Notes under the pieces: model-generated
The model's input: the letters and a program-made list of their open reading frames with translations, nothing else
Databases searched by the model: none
Told to the model about the DNA's origin: nothing
Program-made: the position numbers and the translations under genes
Assembly (NCBI RefSeq): GCF_000576575.1
Contig: NZ_AWQS01000023.1
Span: 1 to 32,772, forward strand
DNA: 32,772 bases
Direction: 5' to 3'
Source of the DNA: Intrasporangium chromatireducens Q5-1
Lineage (GTDB): Bacteria; Actinomycetota; Actinomycetes; Actinomycetales; Dermatophilaceae
Part shown: one piece after another, positions 7,912 to 16,393 of the stretch
How the letters are laid out: every line of letters begins with the position of its first letter
Position numbering within the stretch: position 1 is the first letter of the stretch

Positions 7912-8861
7912 GACATGACCCTTCGGCGGGCGGAGAGCGCGTGGGCCGCGCCGACGACGACACCGGCCGAGCCGGCCTGAACCCACCAGGCAAGCCGCCG
8001 TCCGGGCTCGACATCGGCCGGCGTGGCGGGCCGTCCTGCGCCCAGCGTTCCCCGGTCCTCCAGGACGCCGCCGTAGTCGTTCACGCCACCCAGCACGACG
8101 CCGAGAGCACCCGCGAACGACGCCTCGACGACGCCGCCGTTCGGGCTGGGATGGTGCCGGGCATCGCGACGCACCGCTGCCACAGCCTCAGCGGCGGACC
8201 CGGTGCCGCCCGCCAAGGGAGCCGCCGCAGCAGCCAGCAGCGCTGCCACCCGCGCCGGAACCCAGTTCAGCAGGTCATCGAGCCGCGCTGCCGCCCAACC
8301 GAACTCGCGATAACGCTCGCTCCGGTGCCCGACCATCGCGTCCAAGGTGTTGACCACTCGATAGGCGACGAGACCGGGCGTTCCCAACACCGCGCCCCAC
8401 AGCAGTGGGGCGACGACGGCATCGGAGGTGTTCTCGGCGAGGGACTCGAGGCACGCGCGAGCCACCCCGACCTCGTCGAGGGAGGCCGTGCTCCGCCCGA
8501 CGATGCGGCCGACCTGGGCACGTGCGCCGGGAAGGTCAGCGGCCCGCAGTCGCTCCTCGACCGCCTCGGCCTCCCGCAAGAGGGAACGACCACCGAGGAC
8601 CGTCCAGGTCGACGCAGCTACCACGAGTGTGTGCCCGATGCCGTGGCGCCGAGTCGCGCGTTCCAGGGCGGCCACCGCACCCGTCAACGGGAGGGCGAGC
8701 AGCGCGAGGTGAGCGACCCCGTGACCGCGGTGAGCGGCATACATCCTCGTCTCCAGCGTGCGCGCGAGCGAGCCGAAGCCCGCGACCGGATGCCATCGCG
8801 CAGGGTCGCCGAGCACCTGGTCGGCAAGCCAGCCGAGCGCGAGCCCCGCGGCGCGGCTCAT
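7908..8861 (-). CDS. cobD: CobD/CbiB, adenosylcobinamide-phosphate synthase
   Basis: A 317-residue integral membrane enzyme that joins the aminopropanol arm (or its phosphate) to adenosylcobyric acid. The family blocks are all present: GDPARWHPV near the N terminus, the LESLAENTSDAVVAPLLW block, the NTLDAMVGH block, DDLLNWVPAR, and HHPSPNGGVVEASFAGAL. Several hydrophobic helices fit a multi-span protein. Both ends overlap neighbours by four bases, with cobA upstream and cobK downstream, so translation is coupled. The usual partner CobC is present as a domain of the protein encoded two genes upstream. Confidence 0.95.
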   Translation of the reverse strand: MSRAAGLALGWLADQVLGDPARWHPVAGFGSLARTLETRMYAAHRGHGVAHLALLALPLTGAVAALERATRRHGIGHTLVVAASTWTVLGGRSLLREAEAVEERLRAADLPGARAQVGRIVGRSTASLDEVGVARACLESLAENTSDAVVAPLLWGAVLGTPGLVAYRVVNTLDAMVGHRSERYREFGWAAARLDDLLNWVPARVAALLAAAAAPLAGGTGSAAEAVAAVRRDARHHPSPNGGVVEASFAGALGVVLGGVNDYGGVLEDRGTLGAGRPATPADVEPGRRLAWWVQAGSAGVVVGAAHALSARRRVMS

Positions 8862-9646
8862 GCCTCGAGGGAGAGGTCCGCGACGGCGCCGACCACGACG
8901 ACAGCCGGCGGCGCGATCTCAGCCTGCTCGGTGACTTTGGCAATCCCGTCGAGGGATGCCCGCAACGTCCGCATCGTCGGCAGACCCGCGTCCGCGACCA
9001 CGGCCGCAGGCGTGTCCCCTGGCAGTCCGGCGTCGAGCAGCGCCCGCGACACCTCGTCGATCGTCGCGACCCCCATGAGGATGACGATCGTGGTGCCGCT
9101 CCGCGCGATCGCATCCCAGTCGAGCGTGCTGCGAGAGTCGCTGGGCGAGACATGGGCACTGACGACGGTGAAGCCCTGCACCAGCCCGCGGTGGGTGACG
9201 GGGATGCCGGCGAGGCCCGGTGCGGCGATGCTCGAGGAGACGCCAGGTATGACGCGCACGGGCACTCCCGCTGCCCGGCAGGCCTCCGCCTCCTCGCCGC
9301 CGCGACCGAAGACGAAGGGATCGCCACCCTTGAGGCGCACGACGTTGCGTCCGGCCAAGGCATGCTCCACAAGCAGAGCGTTGATCTGCTCCTGGGGAGT
9401 GGCGGCCCCGCGGGGAATCTTGCCCACGTCCACGATCTGTGCGGTCCTCGGCGCCTCGGAGAGCGCGTCCATCGGAACGAGGCGATCATGGAGCACCACG
9501 TCGGCACCCCGGATCGCCTCGAGCCCGGCGACGGTCAGCAGTCCGAGGTTGCCAGGGCCGCCGCCGACGAGCGTCACGCGTCCGAGCCGGGCCGGCGACT
9601 CCGGCGAGCCAGGCGTCGCAGGCTCCTCGATGCGGTCAGGCGACAT
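8858..9646 (-). CDS. cobA: CobA, uroporphyrinogen-III C-methyltransferase (SUMT)
   Basis: A 262-residue S-adenosylmethionine-dependent methyltransferase that methylates uroporphyrinogen III at C2 and C7 to give precorrin-2, the entry to the corrin branch. The SUMT blocks are clear: VTLVGGGPGNLGLLT (about 24-38), the HDRLV segment, LKGGDPFVFGRGGEEAEA, and the VIPGVSSSIAAPGLAGIPVTHRG region. There is no CysG oxidase/ferrochelatase (Met8-like) extension, so it is dedicated to methylation. The start lies 11 bases inside the upstream cobB/C gene and the stop overlaps cobD by four bases. It is under the first B12 riboswitch. Confidence 0.95.
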   Translation of the reverse strand: MSPDRIEEPATPGSPESPARLGRVTLVGGGPGNLGLLTVAGLEAIRGADVVLHDRLVPMDALSEAPRTAQIVDVGKIPRGAATPQEQINALLVEHALAGRNVVRLKGGDPFVFGRGGEEAEACRAAGVPVRVIPGVSSSIAAPGLAGIPVTHRGLVQGFTVVSAHVSPSDSRSTLDWDAIARSGTTIVILMGVATIDEVSRALLDAGLPGDTPAAVVADAGLPTMRTLRASLDGIAKVTEQAEIAPPAVVVVGAVADLSLEA

Positions 9647-12167
9647 GGATCCTCCTCAGGCCGTTCAGCGCGGCGACCAGAGCCGCCGAGATGTCAGGAG
9701 TGCGCACCGCGAGGCGGATCCAGGTCGGCCCCAGCCCGGGGAAGGTCTCACCGCGTCGCACGGCGAATCCCCTCGCGGCAAGGGCTTGGCGGACCGAGAC
9801 CGAGGACAGTGCGCTGGTGTCGACGAGGACGAACGGAGCACGTGAGCCGGGTACGGGGGGCAGGCCGGCAGCGATTAGTGCCGCGACAAGACTGGCGCGG
9901 TGGCTGTCGATGACGACCGCCTCGGCCGCCGCGTCTGCGACGGCACTCGGCGAGCTGCAGGCGACCATCGCCGCCAGAGCCGGCGTCGAGACCGACCACG
10001 GGGGTTGCACCGCCCGGAGGCGGGCGATGAGCGACGGGTCCCCGACGACGTAGCCGGCCCGCAGCCCGGCGAGGCCCCACGTCTTGGTGAGGGACCGCAG
10101 CACGAGCATGCCGGTGAGGTCGGTCGCGAGCATGGACTCCGGCTCGCCGGGGACGGCGTCCATGAAGGCCTCGTCCACGACGAGGATGCGTCCCGGGCGG
10201 CGTAGCCGGTCGAGCGATTCTCGGGAGTGCAGGACACCGGTCGGGTTCGTCGGGTTGCCGAGCATGACGAGGTCGGGCGAGCCAGGGACGGCGCTGGCGT
10301 CGAGCCGGAATCCGGCGCGCCGATCGAGGACGTGACGGACCGGCCGATGGCCGGCTGCGCGCAGGGCCGCCTCGGGCTCGGTGAACTGGGGGTGGACCAC
10401 GAGCGGTTCACGAGGCGTGAGGGCTCGTGCGATGAGGGTGAACGCCTCGGCTCCTCCGGAGGTCGGCAGTACCGATTCGACTCCCACGCCGTGCCGCTCG
10501 GCGATGGCCGCTCGGGCCCCTTCGTCCTGGGGGTAGGCGCCGAGGCTGGATATCGTTGCGGCGATGGCGTCGGCGAGCCAGGTGGGCGGTGCGCTGCGCC
10601 GCACGTTGACGGCCAGGTCGACGAGTCCCTCCGCGAGGTCCTGGTCGCCGTGGTGCGCCAGGTCGAGCGTCGACCGAGTGGCGTGGGCGTGCACTGCATC
10701 GGCGAACGACTGAGCGAGCCCTGGATGCCCCGCCCAGTGCGTGTGCAGATAGGACGCATGCACGGTGGCCGTACCGGTGCCCGCCGGGTCGAGGGCAATC
10801 CCGTCGGGTCGCTCGTCGAGCAGCCATCCGGGCACGCGGTGCGCGCCGGTGGACGGCGCGAGTTGCGAGACGTGGCGCGACCCGGACTGCACAGATGGCC
10901 CGGCGGGGCTGCCCGGGAACGTCATCTGGGTGCGGTGGAACTCGTGCCCGGTGACCGTGGTGCCGGCAGGACCGAGGACCGAGGGGACCGCCGTCGACGC
11001 GGTCCGGTAACCGAGGCTGAGCCGGGGACCCATCTCGGCGGTGGCCGGGAGGGCGCCGACCATGGGACGGCCGTCCACGGACTGGCAGAGGTAGAGCATT
11101 CCGGCACACTCCGCGACTGTCGGCATTCCGGCCTCGATCGCCGCACGGATCTGCCGACGCAGCTGCTCGTTCGCTGCGAGCTCGACGGCGTGCACTTCGG
11201 GGAACCCGCCGCCCAGGTAGAGCCCTGCGGTGCCCTCCGGAAGGGAGGGAGCCGTCAAGGGGTCGAAGACCACGGGCGTGAGCCCCGCCGCACACAGCAG
11301 CTCCTCGGTCTCCGCGTAGCGGAACGTGAAGGCGCGCCCACCGGCGACAGCAACGACCGGACGTCGGGCATCGTCTGGTGGGGTGACGAAGTCCGCTGGT
11401 TCCCAAGGCTGCTCGGTAAGAGGCTCGGCAGAGTGTGCGAGCCCGAGAACGGCGTCGAGGTCGACGTGCGCCGCGATGTGCTCGCCGAGGCGACGGACCA
11501 TCGCGGCCGCCTCGTCCCGCTCCGCAGCCGGCACCAGCCCGAGGTGACGGGACGGCGCCTCGATCCCGGCGTCGCGCGGCACCGAGCCCAGCACCGGGAT
11601 CCCGGTCCCCTCGACCGCGCGGCGGACCTCCTCCTCATGCCGGGCGGAGCCGACCCTGTTGAGGACGACCCCGCCGACGCGGATCGCAGGATCGTGGTGC
11701 GCCAGGCCGGACACGAGGGCGCCGGCAGTCCGGGACAGGTGGCTCACGTCGAGGACGAGGAGCACCGGGCTGCGGGTCACCGCCGCGACGTGAGCCGTCG
11801 AAGCGAAGCCATCGCCCCCGATGCGGCCGTCGAACAGGCCCATGACGCCCTCGATCACGGCGACGTCGGCCGGCTCCGGCGTCCGGGCGCCGTGGAGGAG
11901 GAGCGGCGAGATGCGCTCCACGCCACAGAGCCACGGGTCGAGGTTGCGCCCCGGCCGGCCGGTGGCCAGGGAGTGGTAACCCGGGTCGATGTAGTCCGGG
12001 CCCACCTTGGCGCCTGCCACGCGCAGTCCACGAGCGGTGAGCGCCGCCATGAGACCGGTCGACACCGTCGTCTTGCCATGCCCGGAGGCGGCGGCTGCGA
12101 CGACCACCCGTGGCAGCGTGGTCGCTCCGGCCTCACCACTCGATGCCACGTTGGCCCTTCTGTCCAT
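9636..12167 (-). CDS. cobB: CobB-CobC fusion: cobyrinate a,c-diamide synthase plus CobC-like PLP aminotransferase-fold domain
   Basis: An 843-residue two-domain protein. Residues about 19-500 are CobB/CbiA: an ATP loop ASGHGKTT (27-34), an IEGVMGLFDG block, and a class-I glutamine amidotransferase half with nucleophile Cys354 and a His in YLHTHW (473-478). It amidates the a and c side chains of the (hydrogeno)byrinic acid ring. Residues about 502-843 are a class-I/II PLP enzyme with LGNPTNPTG, VVDEAF and the Schiff-base lysine Lys695 in SLTKTWG. It resembles CobC/CobD threonine-phosphate decarboxylase, which provides aminopropanol phosphate for the CobD step. Separate genes are the usual arrangement. 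No stop or frameshift lies between the halves and the linker is short. The start overlaps cobO by 35 bases; a GTG a few codons inside is possible. Confidence 0.92.
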   Translation of the reverse strand: MDRRANVASSGEAGATTLPRVVVAAAASGHGKTTVSTGLMAALTARGLRVAGAKVGPDYIDPGYHSLATGRPGRNLDPWLCGVERISPLLLHGARTPEPADVAVIEGVMGLFDGRIGGDGFASTAHVAAVTRSPVLLVLDVSHLSRTAGALVSGLAHHDPAIRVGGVVLNRVGSARHEEEVRRAVEGTGIPVLGSVPRDAGIEAPSRHLGLVPAAERDEAAAMVRRLGEHIAAHVDLDAVLGLAHSAEPLTEQPWEPADFVTPPDDARRPVVAVAGGRAFTFRYAETEELLCAAGLTPVVFDPLTAPSLPEGTAGLYLGGGFPEVHAVELAANEQLRRQIRAAIEAGMPTVAECAGMLYLCQSVDGRPMVGALPATAEMGPRLSLGYRTASTAVPSVLGPAGTTVTGHEFHRTQMTFPGSPAGPSVQSGSRHVSQLAPSTGAHRVPGWLLDERPDGIALDPAGTGTATVHASYLHTHWAGHPGLAQSFADAVHAHATRSTLDLAHHGDQDLAEGLVDLAVNVRRSAPPTWLADAIAATISSLGAYPQDEGARAAIAERHGVGVESVLPTSGGAEAFTLIARALTPREPLVVHPQFTEPEAALRAAGHRPVRHVLDRRAGFRLDASAVPGSPDLVMLGNPTNPTGVLHSRESLDRLRRPGRILVVDEAFMDAVPGEPESMLATDLTGMLVLRSLTKTWGLAGLRAGYVVGDPSLIARLRAVQPPWSVSTPALAAMVACSSPSAVADAAAEAVVIDSHRASLVAALIAAGLPPVPGSRAPFVLVDTSALSSVSVRQALAARGFAVRRGETFPGLGPTWIRLAVRTPDISAALVAALNGLRRIHVA

Positions 12168-12744
12168 GGTCGAAGGGGTGCTTGACCTTCGTCATCTCCG
12201 TCACGAGGTCGGCGATGCCGATGATCGGCTCCGGGCAGCGCCGGCCGGTGATGACGACATGCTGGCTGCCGGGCCGTTCGACGAGGGTCTGCACGACATC
12301 GGCCACGTCGACCCAACCCCACGCCATCGGATAGGTGAACTCGTCGAGCACGTAGAGCCCGTGGGCCTCGTCCGCGAGGCGGCGCTTGATCTCGGCCCAT
12401 CCCTCCTGCGCCGCTGCCGCATGGTCCTCCTCGTCACCAGCCTTGCGGGACCAGGACCACCCGGAGCCCATCTTGTGCCACTCCATGGGCCCGCCCGTGC
12501 CGGTCTCCTCGTGGAGCCGTCCCAGCGTCTCCACCGCGGTCTGCTCACCAATGCGCCACTTCGCGCTCTTGACGAACTGGAAGACCCCGACCGACCACCC
12601 CTGGTTCCAGCCGCGCAGGGCCAGGCCGAAGGCCGCTGTCGACTTGCCCTTGCCGTCCCCGGTGTGGACGATCACGAGCTGCCGGTTGCGACGCTGCCGG
12701 GTCGTGAGGCCGTCCTGAGGTGTCATCTCCACCTTGCCCTGCAT
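12133..12744 (-). CDS. cobO: CobO/BtuR-type cob(I)yrinic acid a,c-diamide adenosyltransferase
   Basis: A 203-residue cytosolic enzyme that transfers the 5'-deoxyadenosyl group of ATP to the cobalt of the reduced corrinoid. The CobA/CobO-type P-loop HTGDGKGKSTAAFGLALR lies at 27-44. The family blocks GVFQFVKS, VLDEFTYP and HVVITGR follow, and the C terminus is basic. Residues about 78-105 hold a Trp-rich stretch that replaces part of the usual loop. The start codon shares one base with the stop of chlID (TGATG). It belongs to the leftward riboswitch-controlled operon. Confidence 0.95.
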   Translation of the reverse strand: MQGKVEMTPQDGLTTRQRRNRQLVIVHTGDGKGKSTAAFGLALRGWNQGWSVGVFQFVKSAKWRIGEQTAVETLGRLHEETGTGGPMEWHKMGSGWSWSRKAGDEEDHAAAAQEGWAEIKRRLADEAHGLYVLDEFTYPMAWGWVDVADVVQTLVERPGSQHVVITGRRCPEPIIGIADLVTEMTKVKHPFDHGQKGQRGIEW

Positions 12745-14903
12745 CAGGCCACGTCCTCTCGCCTCGCTGCTGTGTGGGACCGCACGGCATCGACGAGCAT
12801 CCCGGCCGCGAGGTCGTGCATCGGGACGTGCTCCGCCTCAAGCTCCCCGGCGAGGCGTTCGGCAAGACCCAGGCGCAGTCGGCTGGCCTCGCAGTCGATC
12901 ACGACGCTGCTGACGCCATCCGCACGTACGAGACGCGCCGCCTCCATCGCGCGCAGGAGTGGATCCGGCCCGCTCGTGGCCCGGCCGTCGGTGACGACGA
13001 CGAGCAGTGGCCGGCGCGCAGGGTCGCGCAGCCTGGCACGGCGGATCGTCACCAGCGCGGTCAGGAGGCCCTCGGCCAGCGGGGTCCGGCCGCCGTGGGC
13101 CAGGTCGGCAAGCCGACGAGCCGCGACGTCCACCGATCCAGTTGGTGGGAGGGCGAGCTCGGCTGCCTGTCCCCGGAAGGTGACCAGCCCGATCTGGTCG
13201 CGCCGCTGGTAGGCGTCGAGCAGCAGGGACAGCACGGCAGTCTTGACGACCTCCATCCGACGCCGGGCGGCCATCGAGCCGGACGCGTCGACGCAGAGCA
13301 GGACCAGGTTGGCCTCCCGTCCCCGCGCCACCGCACGCCGGACGTCGCCGACGACGATGTCGAGCCGTCCGCCCGACGGGCCTCGCCGCCGGGCGGCCGC
13401 TCGGATGGTGGCAGGGAGGTGGACGGCTCCGACCCGGTCGCCTGTGGACCGGACGGTCCGTCCACGGGTCGTCAGCGCCTGCGACCGTCGTCCCGCCTGT
13501 CCGGCACCGACCCCCTTGGCCTTGAGCAGCCGTGCCCGGTAGGGCCGGCCCGCCGCGGCGGTGCCGGTCGCAGATGCCGTATGCCGCTCAGCGGGCTCCT
13601 CCTCGTCGGCCTCCGTCGACTGGGGTTCCGTCGCAGCCGCCGGTGGCCTCGGGCGGCTCGGGGCGTCGGGCGCCGCCTCGTGCGCCCCGGCACCAGACGG
13701 TCGGGCCGGCTCCGCCCCGTCGCGGCGGGCCCCTTGGTCGTGTCCGGGCATCGGGTCGTCCGGGTGGGGCCGGTCCGAGTCCCTCGGGTCCGAGTCCCTC
13801 GGGTCCGAGTCGGGCCGCTCCGGGTCCGTCGCGTCCGTCGGGTCCGGCTCGTCGTCCGGGCCGTCGAGCAGCTCGTCGAGCAGCGCCTCGTCCAGGCCCG
13901 GAGTGTCGAAGGGCGAGCGGCGGCGCCGGTGCGGCAGCGACAGGCGCGCCGCCGCCCGCACATCGGCCTTGGTCACGACGCGGCGACCTGACCACGCCGC
14001 GTGGGCCACAGCGGTGCGGGCCGTCACGAGGTCGGCGCGCAGCCCCTCGACCCCGAAACCGGCGCAGACGCGGGCGATCACGGCCAGCATGCCGTCCGGG
14101 AGGTCGACGTCCGCGACGGCAGCTCGGGCGGCGAGGATCCGGCTGCGCAGCAACTGCTGCTCAGCGGCGAACCGTCCGGCAAAGTAGGGAGGGTCGGCGT
14201 CGAACGCGAGGCGGCGACGGACGATCTCGGTCCGGGTCTGCACGTCCTTGGGGGCCGTGACCTCGACGGCCAGGCCGAAGCGGTCGAGCAGCTGCGGCCG
14301 CAGCTCACCCTCCTCGGGGTTCATCGTGCCGACGAGGACGATCCGGGCCGCGTGGGTGACCGAGATGCCATCGCGCTCGACGGTGTTGCGGCCCATGGCG
14401 GCCGCGTCGAGGAGGAGGTCGACGAGGTGGTCGTGAAGGAGATTGACCTCGTCGACGTAGAGGATGCCCCGGTTGGCGCTCGCGAGCAGGCCCGGCTCGT
14501 AGGTCGCGACGCCCCGGCTCAGCGCTGCAGTGAGGTCCAGGGAGCCGATGACCCGGTCCTCGGTTGCCCCGACGGGCAGCTCGACGAGACGGGCCGCCCG
14601 CAGTTCCTCCGGCTGGTGCGGCCCATGCGGTCCGTCGGGACAGCGCGCATCCGGGGCAGCCGGCGCGCAGCCGAAGCGGCACCCGACGACGACCGCCTGG
14701 TCCGGGAGCACGGCCGCCAGTGCCCGCACGGCGGTCGACTTCGCAGTGCCCTTTTCGCCGCGGACGAGCACGCCCCCGATCTGGGGCGAGACGGCGGTCA
14801 GCAGCAGGGCAAGGGTGAGGTCGTCCGCGCCGACGAGCGCGGAGAACGGATAGATCGCTTGTCCCACGATGGGATCGGCGAGAGATGCTGACGACGCCGC
14901 CAT
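12744..14903 (-). CDS. Fused ChlI-ChlD-type chelatase AAA+/VWA subunit, probable CobN partner
   Basis: A 719-residue protein. Residues about 10-330 are a BchI/ChlI-like AAA+ module, with Walker A GEKGTAKST (49-57), a Cys-rich loop (about 75-88) and Walker B ILYVDEVNLL (147-156). Residues 345-450 are an Asp/Pro/Arg/Ala-rich linker with an Asp-Pro-Arg-Asp-Ser repeat. Residues about 455-719 are a VWA domain with the MIDAS motif DASGS (539-543). Such ChlI/ChlD proteins drive metal insertion in magnesium chelatase. Beside CobN and with no CobS/CobT present, it is inferred to power cobalt insertion here. The frame stays open upstream to 15077, but that stretch is the B12 riboswitch. The ATG at 14903 has AGGAGG just upstream and gives a normal N terminus. 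It is the first gene of the leftward operon. Confidence 0.9.
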   Translation of the reverse strand: MAASSASLADPIVGQAIYPFSALVGADDLTLALLLTAVSPQIGGVLVRGEKGTAKSTAVRALAAVLPDQAVVVGCRFGCAPAAPDARCPDGPHGPHQPEELRAARLVELPVGATEDRVIGSLDLTAALSRGVATYEPGLLASANRGILYVDEVNLLHDHLVDLLLDAAAMGRNTVERDGISVTHAARIVLVGTMNPEEGELRPQLLDRFGLAVEVTAPKDVQTRTEIVRRRLAFDADPPYFAGRFAAEQQLLRSRILAARAAVADVDLPDGMLAVIARVCAGFGVEGLRADLVTARTAVAHAAWSGRRVVTKADVRAAARLSLPHRRRRSPFDTPGLDEALLDELLDGPDDEPDPTDATDPERPDSDPRDSDPRDSDRPHPDDPMPGHDQGARRDGAEPARPSGAGAHEAAPDAPSRPRPPAAATEPQSTEADEEEPAERHTASATGTAAAGRPYRARLLKAKGVGAGQAGRRSQALTTRGRTVRSTGDRVGAVHLPATIRAAARRRGPSGGRLDIVVGDVRRAVARGREANLVLLCVDASGSMAARRRMEVVKTAVLSLLLDAYQRRDQIGLVTFRGQAAELALPPTGSVDVAARRLADLAHGGRTPLAEGLLTALVTIRRARLRDPARRPLLVVVTDGRATSGPDPLLRAMEAARLVRADGVSSVVIDCEASRLRLGLAERLAGELEAEHVPMHDLAAGMLVDAVRSHTAARREDVA

Positions 14904-14907
14904 GGAG

Positions 14908-14930
14908 CCTCCTGCGGGTGCCTCGCCCGC
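14908..14930 (-). promoter_or_regulatory. Hairpin abutting the chlID Shine-Dalgarno
   Basis: On the leftward transcript a GCGGG/CCCGC stem (14926-14930 with 14914-14918, seven-base loop) ends exactly where the AGGAGG ribosome-binding site (14908-14913) begins. With no terminator run after the riboswitch, this suggests the switch acts on translation initiation. That is inference; the alternative pairings were not computed. Confidence 0.4.
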
Positions 14931-14971
14931 CTGGTTGACCGGGACCACGCCGGACGCCGTGGCCAGCGGCT

Positions 14972-15078
14972 GCAGATGCCCTGGCTCCCCTCCTGCACCG
15001 GCAGGTGGGTCACAGTGGCGGGACCGCTCCGGACTCTCACCGGATTCCTCTCCAGTCGCCGCGACGCAGTCTGCCACG
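14972..15078 (-). ncRNA. Cobalamin (B12) riboswitch 1, upstream of chlID-cobO-cobB/C-cobA-cobD-cobK
   Basis: Read leftward, bases 15046-15008 carry the B12-box core: CCGGTGAGAGTCCGG, then the GCGGTCCCGCCACTGTGA block. The GGAGCCAGG element follows at 14988-14980. The closing P1 stem is GCAGA/TCTGC (15074-15070 with 14976-14972). Binding of adenosylcobalamin or a related cobamide to such RNAs lowers expression of the downstream genes. The element ends about 70 bases before the chlID start. Confidence 0.93.
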
Positions 15079-15138
15079 TCACGTTCGGTCCTGCGGCGCG
15101 GGGTCCGAGCCTCGAGAACGCCCGACCCGGCAGCGCAC

Positions 15139-15144
15139 TAGGGT
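15139..15144 (+). promoter_or_regulatory. Possible -10 element of cobL (TAGGGT)
   Basis: TAGGGT fits the actinobacterial TANNNT pattern and sits 7 bases before the GTG at 15152, the spacing expected for a leaderless transcript. The same CTAGGGT string occurs just before riboswitch 3 (23348-23353). No convincing -35 hexamer was found. Confidence 0.35.
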
Positions 15145-15151
15145 CTGCGAG

Positions 15152-16393
15152 GTGATCGACGTGATCGAGGTGATCGGGATCGGCGCGGGTGGCACGGCAT
15201 CGTTGGGTCCGGACGAGAGGCGCCTGGTCGAGCGGGCCGAGGTCGTCCTCGGCGGGGAGCGCCACCTCGCGATGCTGGACGACGCCGCGGGCCGTGAGCT
15301 GATCCCGTGGCCCTCGCCCCTTCGCAGCCACCTGCCGCGGCTGCTCCAGCGGGTCTCGGGGCGCCGCGCCGTGGTGCTCGCGAGCGGCGACCCGATGGTC
15401 TCCGGCATCGCCTCGACGATGATCGAGCTGCTCGGGCCGGAGGCGGTGCGCGTGCACCCCCACGTCTCCTCGGTCGCGCTGGCCCGCGCCCGGATGCGCT
15501 GGAGCTCCGAGGACTGCGAAACCGTCACCCTCGTCGGCCGGGATCACGACCGGCTGCGACGGCATCTCGCGCCGCGGGCACGGCTCGTGGTGCTGACCCA
15601 CGGAGCCGATGCCCCCACCCGGCTCGCCGAGCTGCTCGTCGAGGAGGGGTACGGCGAGAGCATCCTCACGGTCCTGGGGGACCTCGGCGGCGTGGACGAG
15701 TCACGGCACGACGCGGCGGCCGCCCGCTGGGACGGCCCGCCCGCTCCCCGGCTGCACCTCGTCTGCATCGAGTGTCGCCTCGACGGCACGCGGACGGCGC
15801 GGTCGCTCGTGCCCGGCCTGCCGGACGACGTCTACGACAGCGACGGCCAGCTGACCCGCCGGATCCTGCGCGCCGCTGCCCTCGCCCACCTCGCGCCGAC
15901 GCCGGGTGACGTGATGTGGGACCTGGGGGCCGGCGCCGGATCGATCGGCATCGAGTTCGCACGCCAGGACCCCCGCAACCGTGTGTATGCTGCCGAGCGA
16001 GTTGCCGCACGAGCCGCCCGGGCCCGCTCCAACGCAAGGGCGCTCGGGGTGCCCGGGCTCGTCGTGCTCGAGGCCCCGTCGGTCGACGCGATCAAGGAGT
16101 TCCCCTCTCCTGATGCGGTCTTCGTCGGCGGCGGTGCCACCGAAGAGCTCCTCGAACGGGTCTGGGAGCGGCTCACCCCGGGCGGCCGGCTCGTCGTCCA
16201 CGCAGTGACCCTCGAGACCGAGGCGCTCCTGCACGCGATGCACCGCCGCCGTGGCGGTTCATTGACCCGGCTCGCGGTCGAGGACGCCCAGCCGCTGGGC
16301 CGGTCCACCGGATGGGCTCCTCGACGTGCAGTCATCCAGTGGGCGGCCGCCAAGCCCGCTGCCCGTCAAGGCCATCGAAAGGAGCCGTCATGA
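15152..16393 (+). CDS. cobL: CobL (CbiE-CbiT), precorrin-6Y C5,15-methyltransferase (decarboxylating)
   Basis: A 413-residue bifunctional methyltransferase that methylates C5 and C15 of precorrin-6B and removes the C12 acetate carboxyl. The N-terminal half is CbiE-like: VIGIGAGG at the start, then VVLGGERHL and VLASGDPMVSGIAS. The C-terminal half, from about residue 245, is CbiT-like with the SAM-binding loop DLGAGAGSIGIEFA. Two GTG starts are possible. 15152 fits a leaderless transcript behind TAGGGT. 15161 has GAGG 8 bases upstream and aligns best with relatives. The gene points away from riboswitch 1, and the roughly 75 bases between must hold both promoters. Its stop overlaps cobM by four bases. 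No riboswitch precedes it. Confidence 0.93.
   Translation: MIDVIEVIGIGAGGTASLGPDERRLVERAEVVLGGERHLAMLDDAAGRELIPWPSPLRSHLPRLLQRVSGRRAVVLASGDPMVSGIASTMIELLGPEAVRVHPHVSSVALARARMRWSSEDCETVTLVGRDHDRLRRHLAPRARLVVLTHGADAPTRLAELLVEEGYGESILTVLGDLGGVDESRHDAAAARWDGPPAPRLHLVCIECRLDGTRTARSLVPGLPDDVYDSDGQLTRRILRAAALAHLAPTPGDVMWDLGAGAGSIGIEFARQDPRNRVYAAERVAARAARARSNARALGVPGLVVLEAPSVDAIKEFPSPDAVFVGGGATEELLERVWERLTPGGRLVVHAVTLETEALLHAMHRRRGGSLTRLAVEDAQPLGRSTGWAPRRAVIQWAAAKPAARQGHRKEPS

Noticed and set aside
7941-9845. 634-codon rightward frame
   Set aside because: It is the complement of cobD, cobA and the end of cobB/C, with low-complexity composition; the leftward genes have full domain matches.
13780-13815. 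Tandem GTCCGAGTCCCTCGG repeats as a possible CRISPR or regulatory array
   Set aside because: Only two to three copies without unique spacers; they encode the Asp-Pro-Arg-Asp-Ser linker of the chelatase subunit.
14904-15077. N-terminal extension of the chlID gene by 58 codons
   Set aside because: The sequence is the B12 riboswitch aptamer and leader; the strong ribosome-binding site and family alignment both place the start at 14903.
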